Shown here piece by piece: positions 7,558 through 14,765 of a DNA stretch of 19,576 nucleotides. The stretch is from an uncultured Christensenella sp. (GTDB taxonomy: Bacteria > Bacillota > Clostridia > Christensenellales > UBA3700). The position numbers and the translations under genes were made by a program. Every line of letters begins with the position of its first letter. The stretch's first letter is position 1. Where the stretch lies: the NCBI GenBank assembly GCA_910579785.1, contig CAJTVJ010000030.1, positions 1 to 19,576 of the forward strand, read 5' to 3'. The notes beneath the pieces were generated by a model. It ran no database searches. It saw only the letters and a program-made list of their open reading frames with translations, and was not told the DNA's origin.

Positions 7558-9707
7558 CAATACCTCCAAAATCTATCGACTTTTATTCTATCATTATTTA
7601 TCTTAAATGTAAACGCCCCCGACACATAATTTTCAAGAGAATTTGTATAACCGTATTCGCACACGATATATTTGCCGTCGGTTGAGCCGGCTGTCGGAGA
7701 ATAAGTGACCAACACGTCGTATTCTTCGTCAATGGCATAATAGTCGCGCGCCAGCACTCTTACCGTCCTCTCGCCAAGCGTAATGTCGAGACAGCCGCGA
7801 CTGAGATAAGATATGACAAGACCGCTCTCGACGATATGATCTCCCATTATCACCGCACCGTCTGCGACTTGACTGCTCTCAAAGGCATAGACGTACGGAC
7901 ACGCCGCGACGAGTTTTAATCTGTCAACCTCGCCGACGTCGACGTCTCCTACAATGACTATACCGTCCAACTTGGCAAACTTGTGCTTGACCATCTCTTG
8001 CACGACTGCGTTTTCGGCGTCAATGCCGACTTCATCGTTGATTATAAGATAATTGCCCCCAAAGGCATTGTCGACAAGCAAGTACTGACAGCCGTAATCG
8101 TCGGTAAAACAATGTACGTATGCGTTGCCGCTGCCCCACAGACGCAAAGTCGACGACGTTGTCAAAACCAATGCAATACACATAATGCTTGCGGCTATCC
8201 TCTTTAATTTCTTATCGGCAAACACGTACTGCGACAAAGCTACCGTTGCGACTATTCCGAATATTATTATTGCCGCTCCCGAGCTAAAACTTACGACAAA
8301 CGTGGGAAGTTTGCTTATTCCTTCTATCAGTTTTATCAGTACGGTAAACGGCGCCGCCGTCAAAGTAATGCTCCATCCCATAAAAGGCAGAATCGCCGCG
8401 ATAAATACTACGATAAAATATATCGGAAAACATATGCCTAGTATAGGCAGTAATAAAAGGTTGGCAATGATAAACAAAAGCGTTTCGCCTTGAAAATAAT
8501 ACATCATTATGGGTAGAAGCGCAAAATTTACGGCAAGCGACGTAGATAGCAAAGCATTGAGTTTCTTCGGCAATCGCTTTAAAACTTTTGATATCGGCTT
8601 GCCGAGCATGAGTATTCCGACAACCGCGATAAAGCTCATCAAAAATCCCATTTCAAATAAATACAGCGGCTTGAAAAGCAGTATTGCTATTGCCGACATC
8701 GACATACTCGAAAGTCCGTCGTTTCTCAATCCGATAGATTTTGCCAACGCTGCCGTCAAAGTCATAATGCTTGCCCGCACCGTCGAGGGCGAAAAGTCGC
8801 ACAGTGCGCAAAATATCAATAAAAAAGTCGACAGTATAGCTATCTTTGCAATTCGGTTGGTGAGTTTTGTCTTTCTCAAAAGCCAAAGCAACGCGCCTGC
8901 CAACATACCAACGTGCAACCCCGATACCGCAAACACGTGCGCAGTGCCTGTGTATGAAAAGCCCGACTTTATGTTTTCATCAAGCCCGCTCTTGTCGCCA
9001 AACGTCATCGCAAAAAGAAAACCTGCCGTATCGCTTCTTGTGTTTGAATAAATAATGCTTTTGATTCTGAGCTTTATCCTGTCGCCCAAGCCTGCGCCTT
9101 CGGATATCTTGATAAGAAAAAAGTCGTCGTCTTGGGGAGTAGCATTGCAAAGAATATTGTGATATATCCCTTTGCGGTAATTGCTCATGCTGTAATTGTC
9201 GGTTACGACAAAATTAAGAGGAGCTATGTCGCCCTTAAATTTAATTCTATCGCCTATTGCATAAGTATCAACGAGCGCACTGCGGATAAACGTGGCTTTT
9301 GCCTTGCCTTTTATCTTTCTCCCGTCCACCGTGACGTTTTCTAAATAAATATTTACGTAAATGTTTTTGTCCGATTGATACGTTATCTCGCCCTTTTCAT
9401 CGCAAGGCGTCGTCATATCTATCTCGCCCTCTATGATAGAATTTTGATTATATATCTCTTTGCTTTGTATGTCGACGTATGCCAAAGAAGTCAATCCCAA
9501 AAAGATAAAAAATACTAAGATACACGTGACAAGTTTGGCTCTCGCCTTTTTAAACTTCTTTATAAAAATCGCGCAGAGGAGAATTGTCAATGCAACCAAT
9601 ACAGCTAATATTATCAAAATATTTGAACAAAACGTGATTGTGCATATAGCAAAAATAACACTCAGCAAAATTAGCGGAGCTATACGAAAGTTGATTATTC
9701 TCTTCAT
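7557..9707 (-). CDS. comEC: ComEC/Rec2-family DNA-uptake channel protein
   Basis: ComEC forms the inner-membrane channel that takes single-stranded DNA into the cell during natural transformation. The 716-aa protein has N-terminal membrane segments (about 8-75), a DUF4131-like soluble OB region (about 90-200), and the polytopic Competence domain with its signature HVFAVSGLHVG at 257-267, followed by about eight membrane segments to residue 497. The C-terminal region 525-716 has the position and fold pattern of the metallo-beta-lactamase-like domain, but where HxHxDH is expected after LDGIVI it reads VGDVDVGEVDRL (586-597), with no His. It may be a non-nucleolytic ComEC. The start has only a weak AAAAGA site. 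It lies 64 bases after ppa and overlaps holA by one base. Confidence 0.9.
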   Translation of the reverse strand: MKRIINFRIAPLILLSVIFAICTITFCSNILIILAVLVALTILLCAIFIKKFKKARAKLVTCILVFFIFLGLTSLAYVDIQSKEIYNQNSIIEGEIDMTTPCDEKGEITYQSDKNIYVNIYLENVTVDGRKIKGKAKATFIRSALVDTYAIGDRIKFKGDIAPLNFVVTDNYSMSNYRKGIYHNILCNATPQDDDFFLIKISEGAGLGDRIKLRIKSIIYSNTRSDTAGFLFAMTFGDKSGLDENIKSGFSYTGTAHVFAVSGLHVGMLAGALLWLLRKTKLTNRIAKIAILSTFLLIFCALCDFSPSTVRASIMTLTAALAKSIGLRNDGLSSMSMSAIAILLFKPLYLFEMGFLMSFIAVVGILMLGKPISKVLKRLPKKLNALLSTSLAVNFALLPIMMYYFQGETLLFIIANLLLLPILGICFPIYFIVVFIAAILPFMGWSITLTAAPFTVLIKLIEGISKLPTFVVSFSSGAAIIIFGIVATVALSQYVFADKKLKRIAASIMCIALVLTTSSTLRLWGSGNAYVHCFTDDYGCQYLLVDNAFGGNYLIINDEVGIDAENAVVQEMVKHKFAKLDGIVIVGDVDVGEVDRLKLVAACPYVYAFESSQVADGAVIMGDHIVESGLVISYLSRGCLDITLGERTVRVLARDYYAIDEEYDVLVTYSPTAGSTDGKYIVCEYGYTNSLENYVSGAFTFKINNDRIKVDRFWRY

Positions 9708-9771
9708 TTAATTTTATCTTTTGTAAGTAAGTATATTTACGTGCAGCACCTTGTGCAAAGCACGGTTAAAT

Positions 9772-10305
9772 TCAGTCTTTTAAAAACACCTCGTTGTATA
9801 GGTCTATGGCTTTCTTTATGGATTCCACAGCGACTTCGCGGCCGGAGAGTTCAAGCACCTCCATCTTCTTGCCTTCAAGTTGTTTGTATACCCCAAAGAA
9901 GTGTCTCATCTCTTCAATTATATGTTGCGGCAACTCGCCAACGTCCCGGTATCCGTTCCAATTCGGGTCCTTATACGGCACCGCCAATATCTTTATGTCC
10001 TCTCTGCCCTCGTCTATCATTGCTATCTGTCCTATAGGATAACATCTTACAAGTGCAAGCGGCGCAATCTCCTCGCTGCATATGACAAGCACGTCCAACG
10101 GGTCTCCGTCGTCGGCATAGGTACGCGGTATAAAACCATAGTTTGCCGGATAGTGCGTCGCGGTATAAAGTATCCTGTCCAATATCAGCATACCCGTCTG
10201 CTTGTCGACTTCATACTTATTCTTGCACCCCTTAGGTATTTCGATACAAGATATAAAGTCGTCGCACTGTATCCTGTCTTTGCTAATGTCATGCCATATA
10301 TTCAT
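9772..10305 (-). CDS. ppa: Inorganic pyrophosphatase, family I
   Basis: It hydrolyses pyrophosphate to phosphate in the cytoplasm, pulling biosynthetic reactions forward. The 177-aa protein starts MNIWHDI, typical for the family, and carries the HYPANYGFIPRTYADD block and the metal-binding signature DGDPLDVLV (66-74 from this start), then YKDPNW and a PQHIIEEMRHFF block. The frame stays open for another 24 codons upstream to an ATG at 10377, but that part does not match family I enzymes, and the ATG at 10305 has GAAGG at the right distance. The length fits family I enzymes (about 170-180 aa), and the sequence is unlike the DHH family II. It is divergent from the tRNA-Leu gene. Confidence 0.92.
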   Translation of the reverse strand: MNIWHDISKDRIQCDDFISCIEIPKGCKNKYEVDKQTGMLILDRILYTATHYPANYGFIPRTYADDGDPLDVLVICSEEIAPLALVRCYPIGQIAMIDEGREDIKILAVPYKDPNWNGYRDVGELPQHIIEEMRHFFGVYKQLEGKKMEVLELSGREVAVESIKKAIDLYNEVFLKD

Positions 10306-10407
10306 ACTGCCTTCATAATCTCCCCTTATTTTATTCCATTGTACTATATTCTTTTGGATAAATCTATAATTTTTCAATATTTCTTATTATTTTTTTTATA
10401 TTTTTGA

Positions 10408-10436
10408 TTGCAAATGCCAAAATTGTGTGCTAATAT
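10408..10436 (+). promoter_or_regulatory. Promoter of tRNA-Leu
   Basis: TTGCAA (10408-10413), a 17-base spacer ending in TGC, and TAATAT (10431-10436) form a sigma-A promoter with an extended -10. It lies about 60 bases ahead of the mature tRNA 5' end. Confidence 0.6.
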
Positions 10437-10497
10437 AATAAAGCAAATGTCAAAACTGCTTATAAAGTTACGTTTTGCATTCGCATACTGACCAAAT

Positions 10498-10584
10498 GCC
10501 GAAGTGGTGGAATTGGCAGACGCGCCGGACTCAAAATCCGGTGATGGCGACATCGTGCGGGTTCAAGTCCCGCCTTCGGCACCA
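10498..10584 (+). tRNA. tRNA-Leu, anticodon CAA
   Basis: The 87-base gene folds as a class II tRNA. The acceptor stem is GCCGAAG (10498-10504) with CTTCGGC (10574-10580), followed by discriminator A and an encoded CCA (10582-10584). The anticodon stem CCGGA/TCCGG (10525-10529, 10537-10541) holds a 7-base loop with CAA at 10532-10534, which reads UUG. A long variable arm follows, and the T arm GCGGGTTCAAGTCCCGC is intact. It stands alone between ppa and the que operon and has its own promoter and terminator. Confidence 0.97.
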
Positions 10585-10591
10585 GTTTAAG

Positions 10592-10617
10592 AAAGACCTG
10601 CGATTGCAGGTCTTTTT
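10592..10617 (+). terminator. Terminator of tRNA-Leu, shared with the que operon
   Basis: The stem AAAGACCTGC (10592-10601) pairs with GCAGGTCTTT (10606-10615) around a GATT loop and runs into a T tract. It sits between the convergent tRNA and queF (which ends at 10619), so it probably stops both; the minus-strand U-run is weaker. Confidence 0.8.
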
Positions 10618-10618
10618 G

Positions 10619-11110
10619 TTATCTGTTGTTAATTTTTTCGGGATACATATCGTGGCTTGAAAGTCTGTCCCAAGCTACCTCTTCCCACTTAGTCCCCTTT
10701 TTGCCGTAGTTACAATAAGGATCTATGGAAATTCCGCCGCGTGGCAGAAATTTGCCCCATACTTCGATGTATGCAGGGTCCATAAGAGCAATAAGATCGT
10801 TCATAATAACGTTCACGCAGTCTTCATGGAAATCGCCGCGATTTCTAAACCCAAATAGATATAGCTTTAAAGACTTGCTTTCAACCATCTTTTCGCGCGG
10901 TACGTAAGAAATGTAGAGCGTGGCAAAATCGGGTTGCCCCGTAATTGGGCAAAGGCTTGTGAATTCTGGACAGTTAAACTTTACAAAATAGTCTCTTTCG
11001 GGATGTTTGTTTGCAAACGTTTCCAAAACTGTCGGATCGTAAGTCTGCGGATATTTTGTATTGTTGTTGCCGAGCAGGGTAAGGCTCTCGCTGTGTTTTT
11101 CTCTTGACAT
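10619..11110 (-). CDS. queF: NADPH-dependent 7-cyano-7-deazaguanine reductase
   Basis: QueF reduces the nitrile of preQ0 to the aminomethyl group of preQ1, the last step before the base is inserted into tRNA. The 163-aa size is that of the short, YkvM-like type I QueF. Visible residues: the nucleophile Cys54 in FTSLCPITGQPDF, the acid Asp61, the QueF motif ESKSLKLYL (77-85), and His95-Glu96 in GDFHED. The ATG at 11110 has an AAGGAG site lying inside the end of queC; the queC stop is one base away, so the two are translationally coupled. It is the last gene of the operon. Confidence 0.96.
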   Translation of the reverse strand: MSREKHSESLTLLGNNNTKYPQTYDPTVLETFANKHPERDYFVKFNCPEFTSLCPITGQPDFATLYISYVPREKMVESKSLKLYLFGFRNRGDFHEDCVNVIMNDLIALMDPAYIEVWGKFLPRGGISIDPYCNYGKKGTKWEEVAWDRLSSHDMYPEKINNR

Positions 11111-11111
11111 A

Positions 11112-11798
11112 TTATTCTCCTTTTATTGCAGGGTCTTCTATTCCGTTGGCTTTAAATGCGGCGGCGCGGTCACGGCAGGTAGCGCATACACCGCAAGGTT
11201 TTCCGCCGCCAGAATAACAGCTCCAAGTATATTTGTATGGGACGCCGAGTTTAAGCCCCCTTTTTACAACCTGAGATTTGTTTAAGTTTATAAAAGGCGC
11301 AAAAATTTTAAGCTGACCGCCGCTGCCCGTATAAATGGCTTCGCCCATAGCGGAATTGAACTTTTCGCTGCAATCGGGATAGGCGTTGCCGGCCGCGTCG
11401 TCTCCATGCGCGCCGTAATATATCACTTCGCACCCGTGCGACAGCGCCACGCTTGCCGCCGCCGAAAGAAAAAGTCCGTTCCTGAACGGAACGTAGGTTG
11501 AAACGGGTCTGCCGCCCGTTACGGAAAGCTGTTCGGCATAACTTTGCAGAGGTATATCATTGGGCGACTCTGCCAATAGCGAACAGTCCGAACCTTTGAA
11601 GATGACCGAAAGGTCAAGCCGATTTAAAACAACGCCGTAAAAGTCGGCGACTTTTTGCGCTGCGTCAAGTTCTTTACTGTGGGTCTGACCGTAATAAACG
11701 GAAAGAGCAAAAACCTCTTTCGCGCCGTATTTATCAACCGCTAAACCAAGACAGGTTGCGCTGTCCACGCCGCCGCTTAACAATACGAGTGCTTTCAT
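11112..11798 (-). CDS. queC: 7-cyano-7-deazaguanine synthase
   Basis: QueC converts 7-carboxy-7-deazaguanine to preQ0 with ATP and ammonia. Numbering from the ATG at 11798 (228 aa): the PP-loop SGGVDS at 8-13, the YYGAHGDDAAGNAYPDC block, and a zinc-binding Cys cluster at 194, 202, 205 and 208 (CysX7CysX2CysX2Cys). The frame is open 19 codons further up, but the ATG at 11798 has GGAGG about 8 bases ahead and begins exactly at the family's N-terminus. That ATG overlaps the stop of the 39-aa ORF by four bases (ATGA), so the upstream 19-codon extension overlaps that ORF in another frame. Confidence 0.96.
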   Translation of the reverse strand: MKALVLLSGGVDSATCLGLAVDKYGAKEVFALSVYYGQTHSKELDAAQKVADFYGVVLNRLDLSVIFKGSDCSLLAESPNDIPLQSYAEQLSVTGGRPVSTYVPFRNGLFLSAAASVALSHGCEVIYYGAHGDDAAGNAYPDCSEKFNSAMGEAIYTGSGGQLKIFAPFINLNKSQVVKRGLKLGVPYKYTWSCYSGGGKPCGVCATCRDRAAAFKANGIEDPAIKGE

Positions 11799-11914
11799 AG
11801 TCTGCCCTCCAATGTCGATAACACCGAAAGCAAAATTTCCTCGGCTCTGTCGCATTCTCTGCCTATGTCTGCCAATAGCCCACGGGCACGTTTTTCTACT
11901 TCTTTAATATTCAT
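11795..11914 (-). CDS. 39-aa small ORF between queE and queC
   Basis: This short ORF starts with MNIKEVEKRARGLLADIGR and ends LLSVLSTLEGRL. It begins at an ATG with AGGAG seven bases upstream, 8 bases after the queE stop, and its TGA overlaps the queC ATG by four bases. The protein is Glu/Arg/Leu-rich, looks like one long amphipathic helix (possible coiled coil), and has one Cys. I do not recognise a family. The signals are as good as those of the four enzymes around it, so it is probably translated. It could be a small partner of QueC or QueE, or a leader peptide that couples queC translation to queE. A relic of a longer gene is less likely, given the intact signals. Confidence 0.65.
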   Translation of the reverse strand: MNIKEVEKRARGLLADIGRECDRAEEILLSVLSTLEGRL

Positions 11915-11922
11915 ACTTTCTC

Positions 11923-12588
11923 CTATACTCCGCGCATATCGGGCTTCCAGATAACTTTATGCAACTGTAATTGCAATCGCACGCCGTTAAGATGATGTTC
12001 TTTCATAAACTCTACTATTTCTTCGGGCTTAATTTTCCCAAACACGGGACTGAAATAAACGCGGCATCTGTCTGCAAGTCCGTACTCGTTGATGATCTCT
12101 TCCGCACGCGCCAAATCGCGCATATCTCCGACCACAAACTTGACCGAGTCCTGTGACGTAAGACAAGAAAAGTTTTCGGTCAACATATATTTTTCCATTC
12201 CGCTTGAAGGAAGTTTATAGTCGGCAGTAACGATGGGACGGGGCGAAAGTGAAACGATAGCTTTTAACGGAATGCTCCCGTTGGTTTCTATTTCGACTTC
12301 TGCGCCCGACGCTCCCAGCAGCTCTATAAGCTGTGCAATATCCGCCTGCAAAAGCGGTTCTCCGCCAGTCAGAGTAACGTTTTTTACACCCGCATTTTTC
12401 ACATATTCAACAAGCTCTTCCGCAGAAGCAAGCCCGCATTTTACGTCGGCGGCATTTGCCCAACGCGTGTCGCAGTAGCTGCAATTAAGATTGCAGCCGC
12501 AAAACCGCAGAAATACTGCAAGCTCGCCTGCGCGCGGGCCTTCACCGTTTATGCTTATAAACTTTTCTGCAACTTTAAAATCAGACAT
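11923..12588 (-). CDS. queE: 7-carboxy-7-deazaguanine synthase (radical SAM)
   Basis: QueE rearranges 6-carboxytetrahydropterin to 7-carboxy-7-deazaguanine using SAM and an iron-sulfur cluster. Numbering from the ATG at 12588 (221 aa): FISINGEGPRAGELAVFLR at 10-28, then the cluster motif CNLNCSYC with Cys32, Cys36 and Cys39 (CxxxCxxC spacing), the SAM-binding TLTGGEPLLQ at 72-81, and the IETNGS motif. The frame is open 34 codons further upstream, overlapping queD, but the family N-terminus starts at this ATG, which follows the queD stop by one base with a GGTGAG site ahead. Between this gene and queC lies a 39-aa ORF. Confidence 0.95.
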   Translation of the reverse strand: MSDFKVAEKFISINGEGPRAGELAVFLRFCGCNLNCSYCDTRWANAADVKCGLASAEELVEYVKNAGVKNVTLTGGEPLLQADIAQLIELLGASGAEVEIETNGSIPLKAIVSLSPRPIVTADYKLPSSGMEKYMLTENFSCLTSQDSVKFVVGDMRDLARAEEIINEYGLADRCRVYFSPVFGKIKPEEIVEFMKEHHLNGVRLQLQLHKVIWKPDMRGV

Positions 12589-12589
12589 A

Positions 12590-13009
12590 TCACTCACCGT
12601 ACATCGCGCAGTTTTCAGGCGACTCGTAAACGGCAACACAGGAAACAGGTATGCCCTTGTTGCAAAGATTGGCGTATATGTGCGCAGCAAAGTTCTCGGC
12701 AGTGGGTCTGAAATCCGTCTCTACCAATGAAAAACCTTCTTCTTTAAGCGCAGCGACGGTCGCAGGTTTAAGGGTGTTTTTTTCGCAAATAAGCGTATGG
12801 TCAAAGCTTTCCGCAAGCTTTTTTACTGCCTGTTTAAAATCGCCGAAATCAAGAAGCATACCGCGCTTTTCGCCGCTCCCCTGCAATTTGTCACCGCTTA
12901 TTTTTACTTCCACAACCCAATGATGTCCGTGGATATTTGCGCACTTGCCGTTGTATCCGTAAAGAAAGTGTGCGCTGTCAAAACAAGCCGAAGTTTTTAA
13001 ATAATACAT
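12590..13009 (-). CDS. queD: 6-carboxy-5,6,7,8-tetrahydropterin synthase
   Basis: QueD converts dihydroneopterin triphosphate to 6-carboxytetrahydropterin, the first committed step to queuosine. Numbering from the ATG at 13009 (139 aa): zinc ligands His14 (DSAH), His27 and His29 (IHGHH); the catalytic Cys23 (GKCANIHGH); the Asp70-His71 pair (FDHTL); and Glu129 in YESPENCA, which binds the pterin. The ATG has an AAGGAG site; the 15-codon open stretch upstream lies in the terminator and is not coding. This is the first gene of the operon and sits directly behind an attenuator-like leader. GTP cyclohydrolase I, which supplies its substrate, is not nearby. Confidence 0.95.
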   Translation of the reverse strand: MYYLKTSACFDSAHFLYGYNGKCANIHGHHWVVEVKISGDKLQGSGEKRGMLLDFGDFKQAVKKLAESFDHTLICEKNTLKPATVAALKEEGFSLVETDFRPTAENFAAHIYANLCNKGIPVSCVAVYESPENCAMYGE

Positions 13010-13132
13010 ATCTCTCCTTTTGCAAAAAAATACAGCCGGACAAAACGACTGCACCTAAAAAGACTTTCCCAATTAGGATGCCCTGGTTTTGTTTAACGAC
13101 AGGATGGCGCAATCGAACTGTCCTTCTAATTA
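13010..13132 (-). promoter_or_regulatory. Structured que leader, riboswitch-like attenuator
   Basis: From the predicted start (about 13132) the RNA can form an outer stem (AATTAG 13131-13126 with CTAATT 13076-13071) around a hairpin GACAG (13122-13118)/CTGTC (13102-13098) with a 15-nt loop and an A-rich tail (13097-13081). An intrinsic terminator follows at 13052-13024, then the queD RBS. The tail segment ACAAAAC (13092-13086) is exactly complementary to GTTTTGT (13046-13040) in the terminator, giving a ready antiterminator. Position before queD and this logic point to a preQ1-sensing OFF switch. The hairpin plus A-rich tail resembles preQ1-I in outline, but the loop and tail do not match that consensus as I know it, so the class is open. 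Confidence 0.6.
13024..13052 (-). terminator. Attenuator terminator before queD
   Basis: GCAGTCG (13052-13046) pairs with CGGCTGT (13038-13032), including two G-U pairs, followed by A and seven U's (13030-13024). It ends only about 10 bases ahead of the queD ribosome-binding site, so it acts inside the operon leader and not at the end of another gene. Confidence 0.7.
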
Positions 13133-13137
13133 GCTAT

Positions 13138-13166
13138 ATAATACTACGCCGCAACGCGTATGTCAA
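13138..13166 (-). promoter_or_regulatory. que operon promoter
   Basis: A perfect -35 TTGACA (reverse of 13161-13166), a 17-base spacer and -10 TATTAT (13138-13143) on the minus strand. The expected start at about 13131-13132 is exactly where the first leader stem begins. Confidence 0.8.
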
Positions 13167-13434
13167 CTCAATGAAAGGCTTATGCGCCGCTTAATTTCAA
13201 AACAGCGCTATATGTATTTAAATTAACTTTATCTTTTTTTATTTGTCACTTGTTAGATTTATCGCAAAAGAAGTATATACGTTTTTTTAAATATGGAAAA
13301 TAATATCAAAAAAATATTACACAGCTTTGTCGCATATTGCATAGTATGTAACGGACATAGCTTGACTTTTGATTTCCACATAACCTCTTGCACACAGTGC
13401 GAGTCGGTATGCAATACATCAAAAAGAGAAAATT
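13167..13434 (+). other. Gap upstream of the DUF11 pseudogene
   Basis: I see no gene in this AT-rich stretch. A possible plus-strand promoter is TTGTTA (13250-13255), an 18-base spacer and TATATA (13274-13279), which would serve the pseudogene. The open frame that runs from 13293 into the pseudogene has no RBS and no family similarity before about 13560, so its beginning is not counted as coding. Confidence 0.4.
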
Positions 13435-14623
13435 ATGCCCTTTATTCAAAGATATTCAGACGTAAAGAAAGGCGGTATAGTCTTTTGCGGCAACACTTTG
13501 GGACTGAGCAAAGCCGCCGACTAAAATCAACCCGGCACCGAAGGCTCTATCGGAGCTTTACTAGCCTCAACACCAATTTGCAAGTTGGAAATTTCCCAGC
13601 AGGAGGCACAACGCTGGACTATGCGTCCAACGGCTCTTTTGCCAACCTCAATCTGCCAGCCGACTCGACAATCTTGCGCGCGGAACTCGTATGGGGCGGC
13701 TTATACCGTTCTTCAACCAACAACATTTCAAATCTTTTAAACAGCAGTATCACATTCACAACACCGCTAGGTCAGTTCTCTGTCCTTCCTGACCCTGCGA
13801 CAGCTCAGACTTTCGACATTCCTGCCGCCGGAAACGACGCTTGTAGACGGCTCTATAACGATCGACGGCGTTGCATATGCTGGAACTCTGCCTGTCATAA
13901 TACCGAGCATTGACGCAGGAGCAAGTTCAACGGTGTAATTTAAAGTTGTCACCAACTTCTTGCCTGTCAACAATCCTGTAATCAACGTCGCAAGAGTCGA
14001 CTATGAATTCTTCCCGTTTGCTCAATATCCTGCAACAGGTTTTTCTGAGTCAAATCCTGCAAGCGTGCTTATAATCGAAAGAAAGTTTATCAACGACAAA
14101 AGCGTTGACAAAAACTATGCCGTGCAGGGCGACAAATTGCATTACACCACGACGGTGACCAATCCAAACGATCCGACAAAGACCGACTTGGTATTCAAAG
14201 ACCCGATACCTACCGGAACGACCTTTGTCGCAGGCAGCGTAAAAGTCAACGGAGTCGCGCAACCCACATATGATCCGCAAGCAGGCTTTGACTTACCTGA
14301 TTTAGCAGCCGGCGCAAGCGCGGTAGTAGAATTTGACGTGGAGGTGAATTGATATGCAGATGATAACCAATACTGCCAACGTCACAGATTTTTCAGGCGC
14401 AATGCCGATAATCACTTATAGCAACGCCGTCGTAACTTTGATAAGACAGGAGCCGACGTCGCAGATATATATACACCGTCCAAGGTGCAACTGCCACTGT
14501 CCTTTCACTGCTCCAAATTTTTGCGGCTGTCCTTGCATGCCGTATTGCATTACGTGCTGTCACGAGGAGTACAATAATTGCAACTGCTGCGCATGCAACT
14601 GTCATAGGTGTCCGTTTGACTAA
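13435..14623 (+). pseudogene. Decayed DUF11-type surface protein with Cys-rich tail
   Basis: The ATG at 13435 starts MPFIQRYSDVKKGGIVFCGN, the N-terminus of a known group of DUF11 repeat surface proteins. The reading is broken repeatedly: TAA at 13522; loss of one base near 13557-13559; a shift near 13820-13837, where the N-terminal domain (FTTPLG...DPATAQT) runs into the later part of a DUF11 repeat, probably a large deletion; TAA at 13936 (STV-stop-FKVV, where Gln is likely); and one extra base near 14350. Each time, recognisable sequence resumes in another frame. The last part reads NTANVTDFSG and then a tail with 15 Cys in about 45 residues (14489-14620). Normal members are much longer. 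Sequencing error in one place could not explain all lesions. A bidirectional terminator follows. Confidence 0.82.
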
Positions 14624-14674
14624 GCAGTAATAAGTAAAGCAAAACCGACATTCTTTATATTGCAATATCAACAC

Positions 14675-14705
14675 AAAAGACGGTTGCATTGAGCAGCCGC
14701 CTTTT
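14675..14705 (+). terminator. Bidirectional terminator between convergent genes
   Basis: AAAAGACGGTTGC (14675-14687) pairs with GCAGCCGCCTTTT (14693-14705) with one mismatch and a G-U pair around a 5-base loop, with A's on the left and T's on the right. It lies 52 bases after the DUF11 pseudogene and about 60 bases after the stop of the minus-strand lipoprotein. Confidence 0.7.
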
Positions 14706-14765
14706 AGGATATTATTATAATGAAGAATAAACGCTATAACTCCATTGTGTTTAAATTTAACAATA

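Noticed and set aside
10475..10660. 61-aa plus-strand open frame
   Set aside because: It covers the tRNA-Leu gene and its terminator, so it is not coding.
13010..13132. T-box or a tRNA-like element in the que leader
   Set aside because: A TTCGATT stretch looks like a T loop, but its flanks do not pair as a T arm, and no T-box AGGGTGGNACCGCG-like sequence is present.
13293..13560. Open frame extending upstream of the DUF11 sequence
   Set aside because: No RBS and no family similarity; the family N-terminus is in another frame from 13435.
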